DNA of 64,000 nt from the NCBI RefSeq assembly GCF_026278345.1, contig NZ_CP111085.1:3179501-3243500 (forward strand). Reading direction: 5' to 3'. Positions 24,878 through 33,457 of this stretch are shown in pieces. Position numbers and translations under genes: made by a program. Position 1 is the stretch's first letter. Each line of letters starts with the position of its first letter. The stretch comes from Tellurirhabdus rosea (GTDB taxonomy: Bacteria > Bacteroidota > Bacteroidia > Cytophagales > Spirosomataceae). A model generated the notes under the pieces. That model saw only the letters and a list, made by a program, of their open reading frames with translations. It ran no database searches and was not told the DNA's origin.

Positions 24878-26752
24878 TCACCGCCACTGCGCGAGCGGCC
24901 GAAGCGGCTGCGCCGCTTTCTGTTCCGCTTTTTCCGGAATGAGCAGCACTTTCAGCGTCTGTTTGGCACCCGCGGGCAGCGTCACGTCGAAACCGAGCAG
25001 CGTCGAGCCGGGGTTGGGCGCGTCGTAATCGTGCGGCGGCGTGGTCGGGCGGGTGGTCAGCGTGAGTTTGGCCGGTTCCTGCACCTGTAGAATGAGCTTT
25101 TTGCCGTTTTTGGTCAGTTCGGCGCGGCCCGGTCCGGTGATGTTCACCTCGGCGGCAGTGAGCAGGGTCCAGCGGACGGTGGCTTCCTTGTCGAGGGCTT
25201 CGAGTTCATCCTGGACGGCCACGTACGCCCCGTCCACGATGGCAATGCCCCGCTGCGCTTTGGCGAGCGAACCTTTGTAGACGGCACTGATGTCGGTGGT
25301 GGCCGTCATGAACGCGGGCTTCTCCGAGGTGCCGGTGATGTCGGCGTACCCTTCTACCCGCTGCAGTTGCCCGTCCACGGTCAGGGTGTTGTGAACAAAG
25401 TTGTTGTAGCGGTAAACCTGCCAGCGCTGGGCGTTCTGTTCTTTTCCCCACAGGTTGACGCCTGCCGATTCCAGCGAGTTATAATCCTGCATCCCGAAAT
25501 CCATAGCCCAGCGCACGCCGTCGGCTTCCATCACAAACGAGCCGACGTCCATGTGTCCGTGGTTGACCGAAGGAGAACCGGCTTTCAGGCCGACGAAAAG
25601 GGCCGCCGGGTCCGACCAGGAGCTGCGCATGAGGGCGACCGGGTTTTTGCCGCCGCCTTTCCAGAGTCTGGCTTTGGGCTCGGCGATGGTGTTCAGTTTG
25701 GTGCCGCCGCCCCAGAGCATGATGGCGGGCAGCAGCCGGTCGCGGACGTGTCGCTGACCGTCTTCGTTCTGCAACCGGCCGCGCTCGATCCAGAGCAGCG
25801 ACGGGTCTTTCAGTTTATTGGCAAACCAGAACATGGCCGGCTGCAAGCCTCCGCCGTTGCCCGCATCGGAGTAGTTGAAGCTGGCCCCCGTCGGGCCAGT
25901 CATGTTCTCCATGTAGGCCGCCGTTTTCAGAAAGCCCGGCTGCTGCGACAGGCCGAAATCCGTGCCGAAGCCTTTTTCCAAAGCGCTGATAAGCATCACG
26001 TTGAAGCTGGTGCCGTACCCCCAGTAGCCGTAGCCTTCGGGATAAGCGCCGTCGGGGGCGTAATCTTTCATGGAAAGCACTACCGTTTCGATGGCCCGGT
26101 CGATGAGCTGCCGCGAAAGCTGGGGCTGGTCTTCGTAGATCGCCAGGGCACCAAACGCCATTCCGGCATTGCAGACCTGGTTCCAGTTATGCGTTGCCTT
26201 CAGCCAGCTGTTGTTTTTGGCATTGAGAGAAGGTTCGAGGCCTTTTTTCAGAATAGCTTCGCGGATGGTGTTGCGGGAACCTTCGGACAGATCGTTGTGC
26301 AGCCAGTCGTAGCCGATGGCGACGGCCATGGTCATTTCGGCCACATCCAGAAAGTGGGACGGATTCCAGTCGCTGAAGGCCGAGACGGCCAGCATTTCTT
26401 TTTCGGCCCGTTGCAGATACTTCGGCTGCTTCGTGAGGCGGTAGGCGTACGAGAGGAAGAAAAGCCGCCGCAGAGCCTCGCGCGACTTGTCGAGCAGCCG
26501 CCTTCCGACGACAATCCGTTCGACGGGCGGGAGCGCCAGCATTGCGTCCGATTCCGTCAGAATGGTTTGCTGCATCTTGCCCCAGATCGGGTCTGCCTGG
26601 ATGCTTTTCCTGATCGCTTCTTCCTCGCCTTTCAGCAGCAGGATTCGCGGATGCGCAGGGGGTGTGCGGTTGCCAGTGGGTCCGCTCTGGGCGAGAGCGG
26701 AGAAACGGACCAGAAGAGTGACCAGGAAGCAGAACAAAAGGCCGGTGCGCAT
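24878..26752 (-). CDS. Heparinase II/III-like polysaccharide lyase, exported
   Basis: A 624-residue protein with signal peptide (TGLLFCFLVTLLVRFSALAQ). The N-terminal alpha/alpha toroid covers about residues 40-350 (LSYAYRLTKQPKYLQRAEKE, ATHNWNQVCNAGMAFGALAI). The C-terminal beta-sheet domain begins near SWSDPAALFVGLKAGSPSVN and contains HGHMDVGSFVMEADGVRWA. The Asn-Trp-Asn and His-Gly-His segments fit the heparinase II/III fold. It likely cleaves acidic polysaccharides, with unknown substrate. It lacks adjacent SusCD genes or a sulfatase. Confidence 0.88.
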   Translation of the reverse strand: MRTGLLFCFLVTLLVRFSALAQSGPTGNRTPPAHPRILLLKGEEEAIRKSIQADPIWGKMQQTILTESDAMLALPPVERIVVGRRLLDKSREALRRLFFLSYAYRLTKQPKYLQRAEKEMLAVSAFSDWNPSHFLDVAEMTMAVAIGYDWLHNDLSEGSRNTIREAILKKGLEPSLNAKNNSWLKATHNWNQVCNAGMAFGALAIYEDQPQLSRQLIDRAIETVVLSMKDYAPDGAYPEGYGYWGYGTSFNVMLISALEKGFGTDFGLSQQPGFLKTAAYMENMTGPTGASFNYSDAGNGGGLQPAMFWFANKLKDPSLLWIERGRLQNEDGQRHVRDRLLPAIMLWGGGTKLNTIAEPKARLWKGGGKNPVALMRSSWSDPAALFVGLKAGSPSVNHGHMDVGSFVMEADGVRWAMDFGMQDYNSLESAGVNLWGKEQNAQRWQVYRYNNFVHNTLTVDGQLQRVEGYADITGTSEKPAFMTATTDISAVYKGSLAKAQRGIAIVDGAYVAVQDELEALDKEATVRWTLLTAAEVNITGPGRAELTKNGKKLILQVQEPAKLTLTTRPTTPPHDYDAPNPGSTLLGFDVTLPAGAKQTLKVLLIPEKAEQKAAQPLRPLAQWR

Positions 26753-26808
26753 GGGAGTTGTCGTTTCTCCAAAAAGCAGCGACCGGGTTTTTTATACCGT
26801 CGGGATGA

Positions 26809-26853
26809 GTGGTGGCACAACCGCCGGGCGGCCCGTCCGGGTCGTGCCACCAC
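26809..26853. repeat. Intergenic hairpin with GTGGTGGCAC arms
   Basis: GTGGTGGCAC (26809-26818) pairs with GTGCCACCAC (26844-26853) around a GC-rich loop. It begins 5 bases beyond the helicase stop on the minus strand. There is no T tract, so a rho-independent terminator is doubtful. Confidence 0.7.
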
Positions 26854-26858
26854 CCGCT

Positions 26859-28196
26859 TTAGTTATTCGGGCGGCTTTTCTTAATCGGCCGGCCGTATTT
26901 CCGCCGTTTTTCCTCTTCGTAATCCCGGCGGACGTTTACTTTTTTGTTTTTCTCCATCTTCTCGTGGTAAGCCCCGCCGCCGTCTTCCGGCCGGGTCGGT
27001 TTCAGCGGAAGGGCTTTGAAGGCGGCTTTCGGCTGCTCGTCGGGCGTCAGCTCATTCGAAATAATCAGCTCCTCGGGCAGGGGACGTATCGGAATTTCGT
27101 AGTTCATCAGGGCTTCGATGGCGGCCTGGTACTCCTGCTCCCGTTCGGTGATGAAGGAAATGGCGGCCCCGCGTTTGTCGGCGCGGCCCGTCCGGCCGAT
27201 GCGGTGGATGTAGCTTTCGGGCACGTCCGGCAGATCGAAATTGATGACGTGCGAGACGTCGGTAAGGTCCAGCCCGCGCGCAATGATGTCGGTGGCGATC
27301 AGCACCCGGCACTGCCCGCTTTCGAACCGGCGCACGCTGTCGAAGCGGTGGTTCTGCGACTTGTTGGAGTGAATGACGGCCACCGTTTCGTGGTCCAGAA
27401 AACGGCCTTTCAATTCTTCGAACAGGTCATCGGCCAGCTGTTTGGTTGCTGCAAAAACCAGCACCCGGTTCATCTCCATATGGCGACCCAGCAGCAGTTC
27501 GAGCAGATTCACTTTCGTGTAAAAATTCGGCACGGCATAAGCGCTCTGCTCGATGTTTTCGAGTGGAGTTCCGGCCGGGGCGGCTTCCACGCGGACGGGA
27601 TTGACGAAGTATTCGTCCAGCAGCGCCTCCACCTCTTCCGACAGTGTGGCCGAAAACAGCAGGTTCTGCCGCCGCGGGGGCAACAGGTCAAAAATCCGCG
27701 TCAGCTGCGGCCGGAAGCCGAGGCTCAGCATCTCGTCCACTTCGTCGATGACCAGCCGCTTCACGTTCTTCAGCTTCAGCGAGCCGTTGGAAATGAGGTC
27801 GATCAGTCGGCCCGGCGTCGCCACCAGCACGTCCACACCGGCCAGCACCTCGGCGCTCTGCGTTTTGGTATTCACCCCGCCGTAGACGCCTACAACGATC
27901 AGGTTCTGGTATTTGCTCAGTTGCTGCACCGTCTCGACCACCTGCACGACGAGTTCGCGGGTGGGCACGAGCACAATCATCTGCGGCAGTTTTTCCTTCG
28001 AAAACTGGTACTGGCGCAGGCAGGGCAGGAGGTAGGCCAGCGTCTTGCCGGTCCCCGTCTGCGCGATGCCGCACACGTCCCGCCCGGACATCACCACCGA
28101 AAAGACCTTTTCCTGAATGGCCGTCGGTACGGTATAGCCCAGTTCGTCCAGCGCGTTGAGCAGCGGTTTATTAAGATTTAAATCGTTGAAAGTCAT
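26859..28196 (-). CDS. DEAD-box-type RNA helicase with basic C-terminal tail
   Basis: About 445 residues from ATG 28196 (MTFNDLNLNKPLLNALDELG); an upstream ATG at 28217 adds seven residues. Motif I is AQTGTGKT, motif II reads DEVD (VIDEVDEMLSLGF) instead of DEAD, motif III is SAT, and motif VI is HRIGRTGRA. After residue about 370 comes a Lys/Arg-rich, probably disordered tail (NKKVNVRRDYEEEKRRKYG) that may bind RNA. This is the third helicase of the superfamily within 23 kb. Confidence 0.94.
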   Translation of the reverse strand: MTFNDLNLNKPLLNALDELGYTVPTAIQEKVFSVVMSGRDVCGIAQTGTGKTLAYLLPCLRQYQFSKEKLPQMIVLVPTRELVVQVVETVQQLSKYQNLIVVGVYGGVNTKTQSAEVLAGVDVLVATPGRLIDLISNGSLKLKNVKRLVIDEVDEMLSLGFRPQLTRIFDLLPPRRQNLLFSATLSEEVEALLDEYFVNPVRVEAAPAGTPLENIEQSAYAVPNFYTKVNLLELLLGRHMEMNRVLVFAATKQLADDLFEELKGRFLDHETVAVIHSNKSQNHRFDSVRRFESGQCRVLIATDIIARGLDLTDVSHVINFDLPDVPESYIHRIGRTGRADKRGAAISFITEREQEYQAAIEALMNYEIPIRPLPEELIISNELTPDEQPKAAFKALPLKPTRPEDGGGAYHEKMEKNKKVNVRRDYEEEKRRKYGRPIKKSRPNN

Positions 28197-28238
28197 AGTC
28201 TGGCTGTAACAAGCCACGAAGGTACGGAGTTTCCGGCT

Positions 28239-29471
28239 CTACTTCAGCACGACCCACCGGTTCACGGAGTTGGCCGGACCTTCCAGCCAAATTTTGTAGA
28301 AAGCCGAAGGCTTGTCTTTGACCGAAAATACGGCCTGCTGCCGACTCAGAGGCACTTCACCCAGCAGATGATAAGCGTCTTTGCCGCCCGTTTCAAACTG
28401 GTTGGTGGTGGTCAGCCAGATTTTGACCCGGCCGCGCGGCTCGAAGGAGGTCCAGCGGATGTGCAGGCTGTCGCTCTCCAGCGTTACCTGCGGATCGGCG
28501 AGCGACACCGGCCCCGTCAGCGGCACGCCGTCGATTTCGCGGGCCACCTCCGCCGGAATCCGGAGGCGCAGGTGCCGGGCGATGGTCGGCATGAGGTCCA
28601 CAATGCCGGGCTGGACCTGCCGTCCGTAGGCGTTCAGTTCCGGCTTGTTGGAAATGATCCAGGTCGTGCGCTCCCGCTCCGACTGCCCGCCGTGGTTGAA
28701 GCCCGTTTTGGCGTCGCGGCCGTGGTCGGTGGTAATCACCAGCAGCCAGTCTTCGGCAAAGGACCGCTGCCGCGCCCGGATGGCCCGGCTGAGCCGTCCA
28801 AGCTGGGCGTCAATCTTTTCGACGGCGGCCTGAAGCTGGGGACTGTCGCCAAACTTATGCCCCATATCGTCGGGAAATTCCAGGTAAACCCACGACAGAT
28901 CGGGGCCGTTTTGAGTCAGGCAGGCGACGGCCTCGTCGACAACCCGGTCGTCGATGCGGCTCATGTAGGTCTTTTCGCGGTCGTGGGGAAAGGCGACGGT
29001 GTCGAGTTCGTAACCGTCGGCGTGGTAATCGACGTGCAGGCGGTCCGTCTGGGGCAGCCCGTCGCCCACGAGTTTGGTCCGGTTGTCGAGCCAGCTCGAA
29101 AAAACGGCCGTTTTGCGGTCCGGATACTGATTTTTGAACAGCCGGAAAAGCGTGGGGTAGCGGTAGTTGGGGGCTTTGATGTCGTTGCCCCAGACGTTGT
29201 GTTTGTTGACCCAGGTGCCCGTCAGCAGGCTGTTGTACCCGACCGCCGAGATGGTGGGCGTCTGCGAGTACGTGCCTTTCTGCCCGCCGACGTAGGCCCG
29301 TTTGTAAAACCCGGCTTTGCCCAGGCTGTCGAGCTGGGGCGTACGGACCTTTTCGAGCACATCGGCCGGAATGCCATCGACAATCACAAAAACGGCTTTG
29401 GGCGTCCGGGGCTGGGCCAGAGCCGGGAAGAAACTGAGGTGGAGCAGCAGAACGAAGCCAAAAAATTTCAT
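28239..29471 (-). CDS. Alkaline phosphatase superfamily protein (nucleotide pyrophosphatase/phosphodiesterase type), exported
   Basis: A 410-residue protein with signal peptide (KFFGFVLLLHLSFFPALAQ). The metal site is seen in AVFVIVDGIPADVLEK (first Asp), a nucleophile region GTYSQTPTISAVGYNSLLTG with Thr or Ser, VYLEFPDDMGHKFGDSPQ, and the conserved VITTDHGRDAKTGFNHGGQS. It probably hydrolyses phosphodiesters or phosphomonoesters in the periplasm. The last 80 or so residues form an extra beta-rich region. The cognate substrate cannot be read from the sequence. Confidence 0.88.
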   Translation of the reverse strand: MKFFGFVLLLHLSFFPALAQPRTPKAVFVIVDGIPADVLEKVRTPQLDSLGKAGFYKRAYVGGQKGTYSQTPTISAVGYNSLLTGTWVNKHNVWGNDIKAPNYRYPTLFRLFKNQYPDRKTAVFSSWLDNRTKLVGDGLPQTDRLHVDYHADGYELDTVAFPHDREKTYMSRIDDRVVDEAVACLTQNGPDLSWVYLEFPDDMGHKFGDSPQLQAAVEKIDAQLGRLSRAIRARQRSFAEDWLLVITTDHGRDAKTGFNHGGQSERERTTWIISNKPELNAYGRQVQPGIVDLMPTIARHLRLRIPAEVAREIDGVPLTGPVSLADPQVTLESDSLHIRWTSFEPRGRVKIWLTTTNQFETGGKDAYHLLGEVPLSRQQAVFSVKDKPSAFYKIWLEGPANSVNRWVVLK

Positions 29472-29542
29472 GGCGGGTCGCGGATGGGTTTCGGCAAAGG
29501 TAAGTCACCGCTCGCTTTCTTCCAGAAGCCGACCCGTTAAGG

Positions 29543-30109
29543 CTATCGGGTTTTCCGGATATTTCCCCAGCTTTTGTAAAAATGCGGATTGGCCTGACTG
29601 CTCAGGGAAAAATACAGCCGGTAGTCTCCGGCCGGAACGCCGGGCGCAATGGCTACCATCGCGCGGCCCGAAGCCGCCGAAAGCCGAACGACGCCCTGCT
29701 GAAGGGGCGTCAGGTGATGGTCAACGATGACGTATTTCAAAACGACTTTTCCGGAAAACTCCTGATTGAAGCCGAAGGGCAGTTCGAAGTAATGCAGGAA
29801 AGGGTTGGGAAACGCCTGCCGATCGGTCATCTCCATCCGGAGCGGGGCCGTGGTTCCGGAAAGACCCGCGGTGTCGAGGCTGGCGAACAGCTTCATTTCC
29901 CCGGAAGACAGGGACTTGTTTTCCCACTGACTGTCCCAGCGCCCGTTCAGGGGAAGGCCAAACCAGTCAGTTTCCCAGATCGAAGAAACGTCAATCGTCG
30001 GTTCCTGCTCCGGTCTGGAGCAGGAACTTAGCAGAAGGAAAGGCAATCCGGCCAGCAGGCACCCGAGAGCGGAAAAGACGCGGCTGCGCGTCGAAGAGAA
30101 CAGTTTCAT
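29543..30109 (-). CDS. Hypothetical lipoprotein
   Basis: About 188 residues from ATG 30109 (MKLFSSTRSRVFSALGCLLA), with a lipobox LPFLLLSSC and an acylated cysteine near residue 30. The mature part looks like a beta-sandwich (WETDWFGLPLNGRWDSQWEN, FSGKVVLKYVIVDHH, GDYRLYFSLSS). No family is recognised. The longer frame to 30145 would bury the signal peptide. It lies downstream of an oxidoreductase gene on the same strand but a terminator separates them. Gap 30110-30256 holds nothing recognised. Confidence 0.75.
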   Translation of the reverse strand: MKLFSSTRSRVFSALGCLLAGLPFLLLSSCSRPEQEPTIDVSSIWETDWFGLPLNGRWDSQWENKSLSSGEMKLFASLDTAGLSGTTAPLRMEMTDRQAFPNPFLHYFELPFGFNQEFSGKVVLKYVIVDHHLTPLQQGVVRLSAASGRAMVAIAPGVPAGDYRLYFSLSSQANPHFYKSWGNIRKTR

Positions 30110-30256
30110 ACTTTTTGACAAGTGAACGGTACGCAAGGCGGCCAATCACCCCGGAGGCGCAGGGCGGGCACATGCCCGGAAGGTCTGTCAAAAGGTATGC
30201 CACCGTGGGCAGGACCTGGCTGTTTTACGCGGGGCTGGGTGAGCCGTAAAAAACAA

Positions 30257-30281
30257 AACCCCGGAGCCGGGCCCCGGGGTT
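30257..30281 (-). terminator. Rho-independent terminator of the Gfo/Idh gene
   Basis: On the minus strand AACCCCGG and CCGGGGTT (30257-30264 with 30274-30281) form a GC stem followed by a T-rich run, starting 4 bases after the stop codon of the oxidoreductase gene. Confidence 0.8.
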
Positions 30282-30284
30282 CGA

Positions 30285-31367
30285 TTATAATTTCACCGGC
30301 ATGCCCGTCCGCACGCTCTCGTCGCAGGCGAAGGCGATCCGGAGGCTGTTGACGGCGTCCTGCATGTGGTCGGTCAGGTCGAGGTTCTCGCGGATGGCGC
30401 GGAGGAAATAGCGCTGCTCGCGGTTGCAAAGCTCCTGGTGGTCGGGCTCGTCCTGCATGTCGATCCACTCGTCGGGACGGGCAAACTGGTCATCGTCGAT
30501 GAGGTCGGCGTAGTGCACCCGCAGCGATTCGGTCTTGGTGTGGGAGTCCACGTTATCGGATTTTCCGGTGGCCCCGGCTTCCTTGGCTACGATGGACACG
30601 CAGCCTTTGGGTCCGATGACGTCCTTCACGAAAAAGGCCGTTTCGCTCATCATGGGCCCCCAGCCCGCTTCGTACCAACCCACCGAGCCGTCTTCGAACC
30701 GGATCTGGAGCTGGCCGTAGTTGTAGTTGTCGGCCGGAATATCGTCGGTCAGGCGCGCGCCGATGGCCGTCACGGCGACGGGCTTCGAGCGGGTCATCTG
30801 GCACATGACGTCGATGTAGTGCACGCCGCAGTCGACAATCGGGCTGAGCGATTTCATCAGGTTTCGGTGGACGGTCCACATGTAGCCGTGGCTCTGCTGG
30901 TTGAGGTTCATGCGCATCACCAGCGGCTTGCCCATCTGCTGCGCCACTTCCACAAATTTCTCCCAGGACGGATGGTGCCGCAGGATATACCCCACGACCA
31001 GTTTCTTGCCCGCTTTGGTGGCCGCTTCGACCACGCGTTCGGCCCCTTCGACAGTGTCGGCCACGGGTTTTTCGATAAAAACATGACAACCCTGTTCAAA
31101 GGCCATGATGGCGAATTGTTCGTGGGTGTCGGGATAGGTCGAGATGCAGACGGCGTCAGGGCGCGTCTTTTCGAGGGCTTCGGCGTAATCGGAGAAAAGC
31201 AGATAACCGCCGCCCAGCTTTTCGTTCAGCACTTCCTTGCTTTTGCCGGTCGAGACAATGCCGCAGATCTGAAAATCATCAAATTGATGGTAAGCCTGCG
31301 CATGGGAGGCGCCCATGTTGCCGCAGCCAACTACGAGGATACGGATAGGAGAATTGGATGGAGCCAT
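30285..31367 (-). CDS. Gfo/Idh/MocA family oxidoreductase, cytoplasmic
   Basis: About 360 residues from ATG 31367 (MAPSNSPIRILVVGCGNMGA). The Rossmann motif VVGCGNMGASHA opens the protein, the dinucleotide-domain motif FIEKPVADTVEGAERVVEA contains the conserved EKP, and YILRHHPSW and VDCGVHYIDVMCQMTRSKPV belong to the C-terminal domain with the catalytic histidine region. No export signal is seen. It probably oxidises or reduces a sugar or inositol derivative with NAD(P). The longer start at 31409 adds 14 residues of low similarity. Confidence 0.88.
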   Translation of the reverse strand: MAPSNSPIRILVVGCGNMGASHAQAYHQFDDFQICGIVSTGKSKEVLNEKLGGGYLLFSDYAEALEKTRPDAVCISTYPDTHEQFAIMAFEQGCHVFIEKPVADTVEGAERVVEAATKAGKKLVVGYILRHHPSWEKFVEVAQQMGKPLVMRMNLNQQSHGYMWTVHRNLMKSLSPIVDCGVHYIDVMCQMTRSKPVAVTAIGARLTDDIPADNYNYGQLQIRFEDGSVGWYEAGWGPMMSETAFFVKDVIGPKGCVSIVAKEAGATGKSDNVDSHTKTESLRVHYADLIDDDQFARPDEWIDMQDEPDHQELCNREQRYFLRAIRENLDLTDHMQDAVNSLRIAFACDESVRTGMPVKL

Positions 31368-31551
31368 AAACGGGTATTTTACCGGCAAGTTCGGATTCGT
31401 TTCCGGCATAAGAAAACCGGACGGGCTAGTTACTCAACTTTTTTTTTGGCGGTTTCAAGCGGGTGTATCCTACCAGTCATTCTACTTTTTTTGAAATCAG
31501 GCGCTGAAAAACAGAATATTACGGCATAATTCAGACCAACCTCTTTGGACC

Positions 31552-32001
31552 ATGAACCAAAAACCATCCGCCGCCTTTGTCGGCGCTTCCTGGCTGGCGC
31601 TGGGTGCCGGAATGGCCGGCTTTCTGATCGGCCTGTGGCGCTCCGATATGCTGCTTAATGAAAAAGGTTACTACTTTACCATTCTGATGTACGGCCTGTT
31701 TTCGGTCGTGTCGGTGCAGAAAAGCGTTCGCGACCGGCTGGAAGGCATTCCGGTGACGGACCTGTATTACGGCCTGAGCTGGTTTTCGACCATTCTGGCC
31801 ATTATCCTGCTCACCGTCGGGCTGTGGAACGCCACGCTGCTGCCGAGCGAAAAGGGCTTTTACGCCTTCGCGTTCCTGTTGGCCCTGTTCGGCGCGATTG
31901 CCGTGCAGAAAAACACCCGCGACAGCCAGGACTCGCCGGGCCGGTCGGTGCCGCCCCCGCCGCCGGGTGAACCGCTGACCTCGTTCCGGTCGGAGAAGTA
32001 A
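31552..32001 (+). CDS. YiaA/YiaB-type inner membrane protein
   Basis: A 149-residue protein with two repeats of the YiaAB two-helix unit: WLALGAGMAGFLIGLWRSDM with LLNEKGYYFTILMYGLFSVV, then WFSTILAIILLTVGLWNATL with LLPSEKGFYAFAFLLALFGA. Each repeat is followed by a basic VQKS/VQKN R-D segment. About four membrane helices are expected, with a short Pro-rich tail. The function of this family is unknown. It is divergent from the oxidoreductase gene. Confidence 0.85.
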   Translation: MNQKPSAAFVGASWLALGAGMAGFLIGLWRSDMLLNEKGYYFTILMYGLFSVVSVQKSVRDRLEGIPVTDLYYGLSWFSTILAIILLTVGLWNATLLPSEKGFYAFAFLLALFGAIAVQKNTRDSQDSPGRSVPPPPPGEPLTSFRSEK

Positions 32002-32042
32002 TTTGAATGCGGACAGACAGGCAGGCAAACCGGCAAAGTCCT

Positions 32043-32050
32043 TACTTTTG
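32043..32050 (+). promoter_or_regulatory. -7 box upstream of the DUF2254 gene
   Basis: TACTTTTG matches TAnnTTTG exactly and lies 23 bases before the start codon at 32074. The -33 region has no clear TTG. Confidence 0.45.
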
Positions 32051-32073
32051 CCGGAATCCTTTAGCCTGTCTGT

Positions 32074-33447
32074 ATGCTTTTCCGCCGTATCTACCGCCTG
32101 CACGAACGCATCAAAGCCGACTGGCGGCTGCTGGCCCTGGTTTCCTACCTGCTGGTGGCGGGACTGACCACGGCGCTGCACCTCGTTCGGCCCGGCGACG
32201 CAGAGGCGTCCCTCGACGGTTTTCTGGCGACGCTGGCCGGAATCCTGACGTCGGTGGTCGTCACCACGTTTTCCTTTGTCTTTGTGGCGCTGCAACTGGC
32301 CTCGGTGCAGTTTTCGCCGCGCATCGTCCGGTCGTTTTTCGAATACGACCATTTCAGCCGGTTTTTTCTCTGGTCGTTTCTGGCCTGCGTCGCGTATCTG
32401 CTGGGGCTGTCGTATTTCGGCTGGTCCGGCGCGACGCTGATTTATCCGAAATTCGGGATTGTGGGCGGTTTCTACCTGCTGCTGCTGGTTTTCCCGCTCT
32501 TTATCCACCACGTCATCACCAGCATCAACGCGTCGAGCATCACCCGGAACATCGCCCAGCGGACGATTCAGGAAATCGAAACGCTGTACGAACCGGCGGA
32601 GGCCGAAAGCTGGTCGACGGAGGTGGTGCTGGTGGTGGCCAAAGCGGCGGGCTATCTGGAGGCCATGCGCTACCAGACGCTTTACGCGCTCTTTCCGGCG
32701 GCTCCGGACGTCAGCATGCGGGTGCGGTTCCATATCGGCAGCTTCGTGATGGCCGGGGCGGTGCTGGCCGAAATCCGCTGTCCGGCCTCCAGACGGGCTT
32801 TTTACGATGACCTGGTTCCCGAGATTCAGGCGTGCTTTCTGATCGGGCGGTTTCGCAGCTACGAACAGGACATTCCGTTCGGCATCCGTCAGCTGGTCGA
32901 TATCGCCATCAAAGCCATTTCCCCCGCCGTCAACGACCCGACCACGGCCCTGAACTGCCTCGATTACCTGGGCGCCATCATTCGCAAAGCCGCCCTGAGC
33001 GACATGACCTCCCGCGAGGCGAAGCTTTTGCAGCAGAAAAACATTGCCATCCGTGAGTTCAGTTTCGAGCAACTGGTCGATCTGGCGTTTGACCAGATTT
33101 ACAGCTGGGGAAAAGACGATTACATCATCGTCCGGCACGTAGTCAAAACCGTCGATAACGTGGTGCCGTTTGTGCAGGATGCGGACAAGCTGCTGGTGCT
33201 CTGCCGTCAGGTAGACGATCTGGAATTGCAGTACCTCCACACCGATCCGGCCGTGTTTCGATCGGAATACCTGCCCGGCACGCCTTTTCTGCGGCGCGAG
33301 CACCGGAACAGCCTGCGGAATTACCTGGATGATTTCTACGAAGCCGTCATTGCCCAGATCGAAGCGCTGCCCCGGCCCGACGAGGCGCTGGAGCGAAAAA
33401 AAGCGGAGTACACGGCATTCCGGGCCGCGCTGGGGCTGGAGTCTTGA
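32074..33447 (+). CDS. DUF2254 family membrane protein
   Basis: A 457-residue protein. Four hydrophobic segments fill the first 150 residues (LLALVSYLLVAGLTTALHLV, LAGILTSVVVTTFSFVFVAL, FSRFFLWSFLACVAYLLGLS, VGGFYLLLLVFPLFIHHVIT). A large soluble part follows, with the family blocks FGIRQLVDIAIKAISPAVND and TTALNCLDYLGAI. Function is unknown. It does not share an operon with a recognised pathway gene. Confidence 0.88.
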   Translation: MLFRRIYRLHERIKADWRLLALVSYLLVAGLTTALHLVRPGDAEASLDGFLATLAGILTSVVVTTFSFVFVALQLASVQFSPRIVRSFFEYDHFSRFFLWSFLACVAYLLGLSYFGWSGATLIYPKFGIVGGFYLLLLVFPLFIHHVITSINASSITRNIAQRTIQEIETLYEPAEAESWSTEVVLVVAKAAGYLEAMRYQTLYALFPAAPDVSMRVRFHIGSFVMAGAVLAEIRCPASRRAFYDDLVPEIQACFLIGRFRSYEQDIPFGIRQLVDIAIKAISPAVNDPTTALNCLDYLGAIIRKAALSDMTSREAKLLQQKNIAIREFSFEQLVDLAFDQIYSWGKDDYIIVRHVVKTVDNVVPFVQDADKLLVLCRQVDDLELQYLHTDPAVFRSEYLPGTPFLRREHRNSLRNYLDDFYEAVIAQIEALPRPDEALERKKAEYTAFRAALGLES

Positions 33448-33457
33448 ACCGCGCGGT

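Noticed and set aside
25367-26884. Plus-strand frame of 505 codons opposite the heparinase-like gene
   Set aside because: No domain, composition typical of an antisense reading, and the opposing gene has a signal peptide and family motifs.
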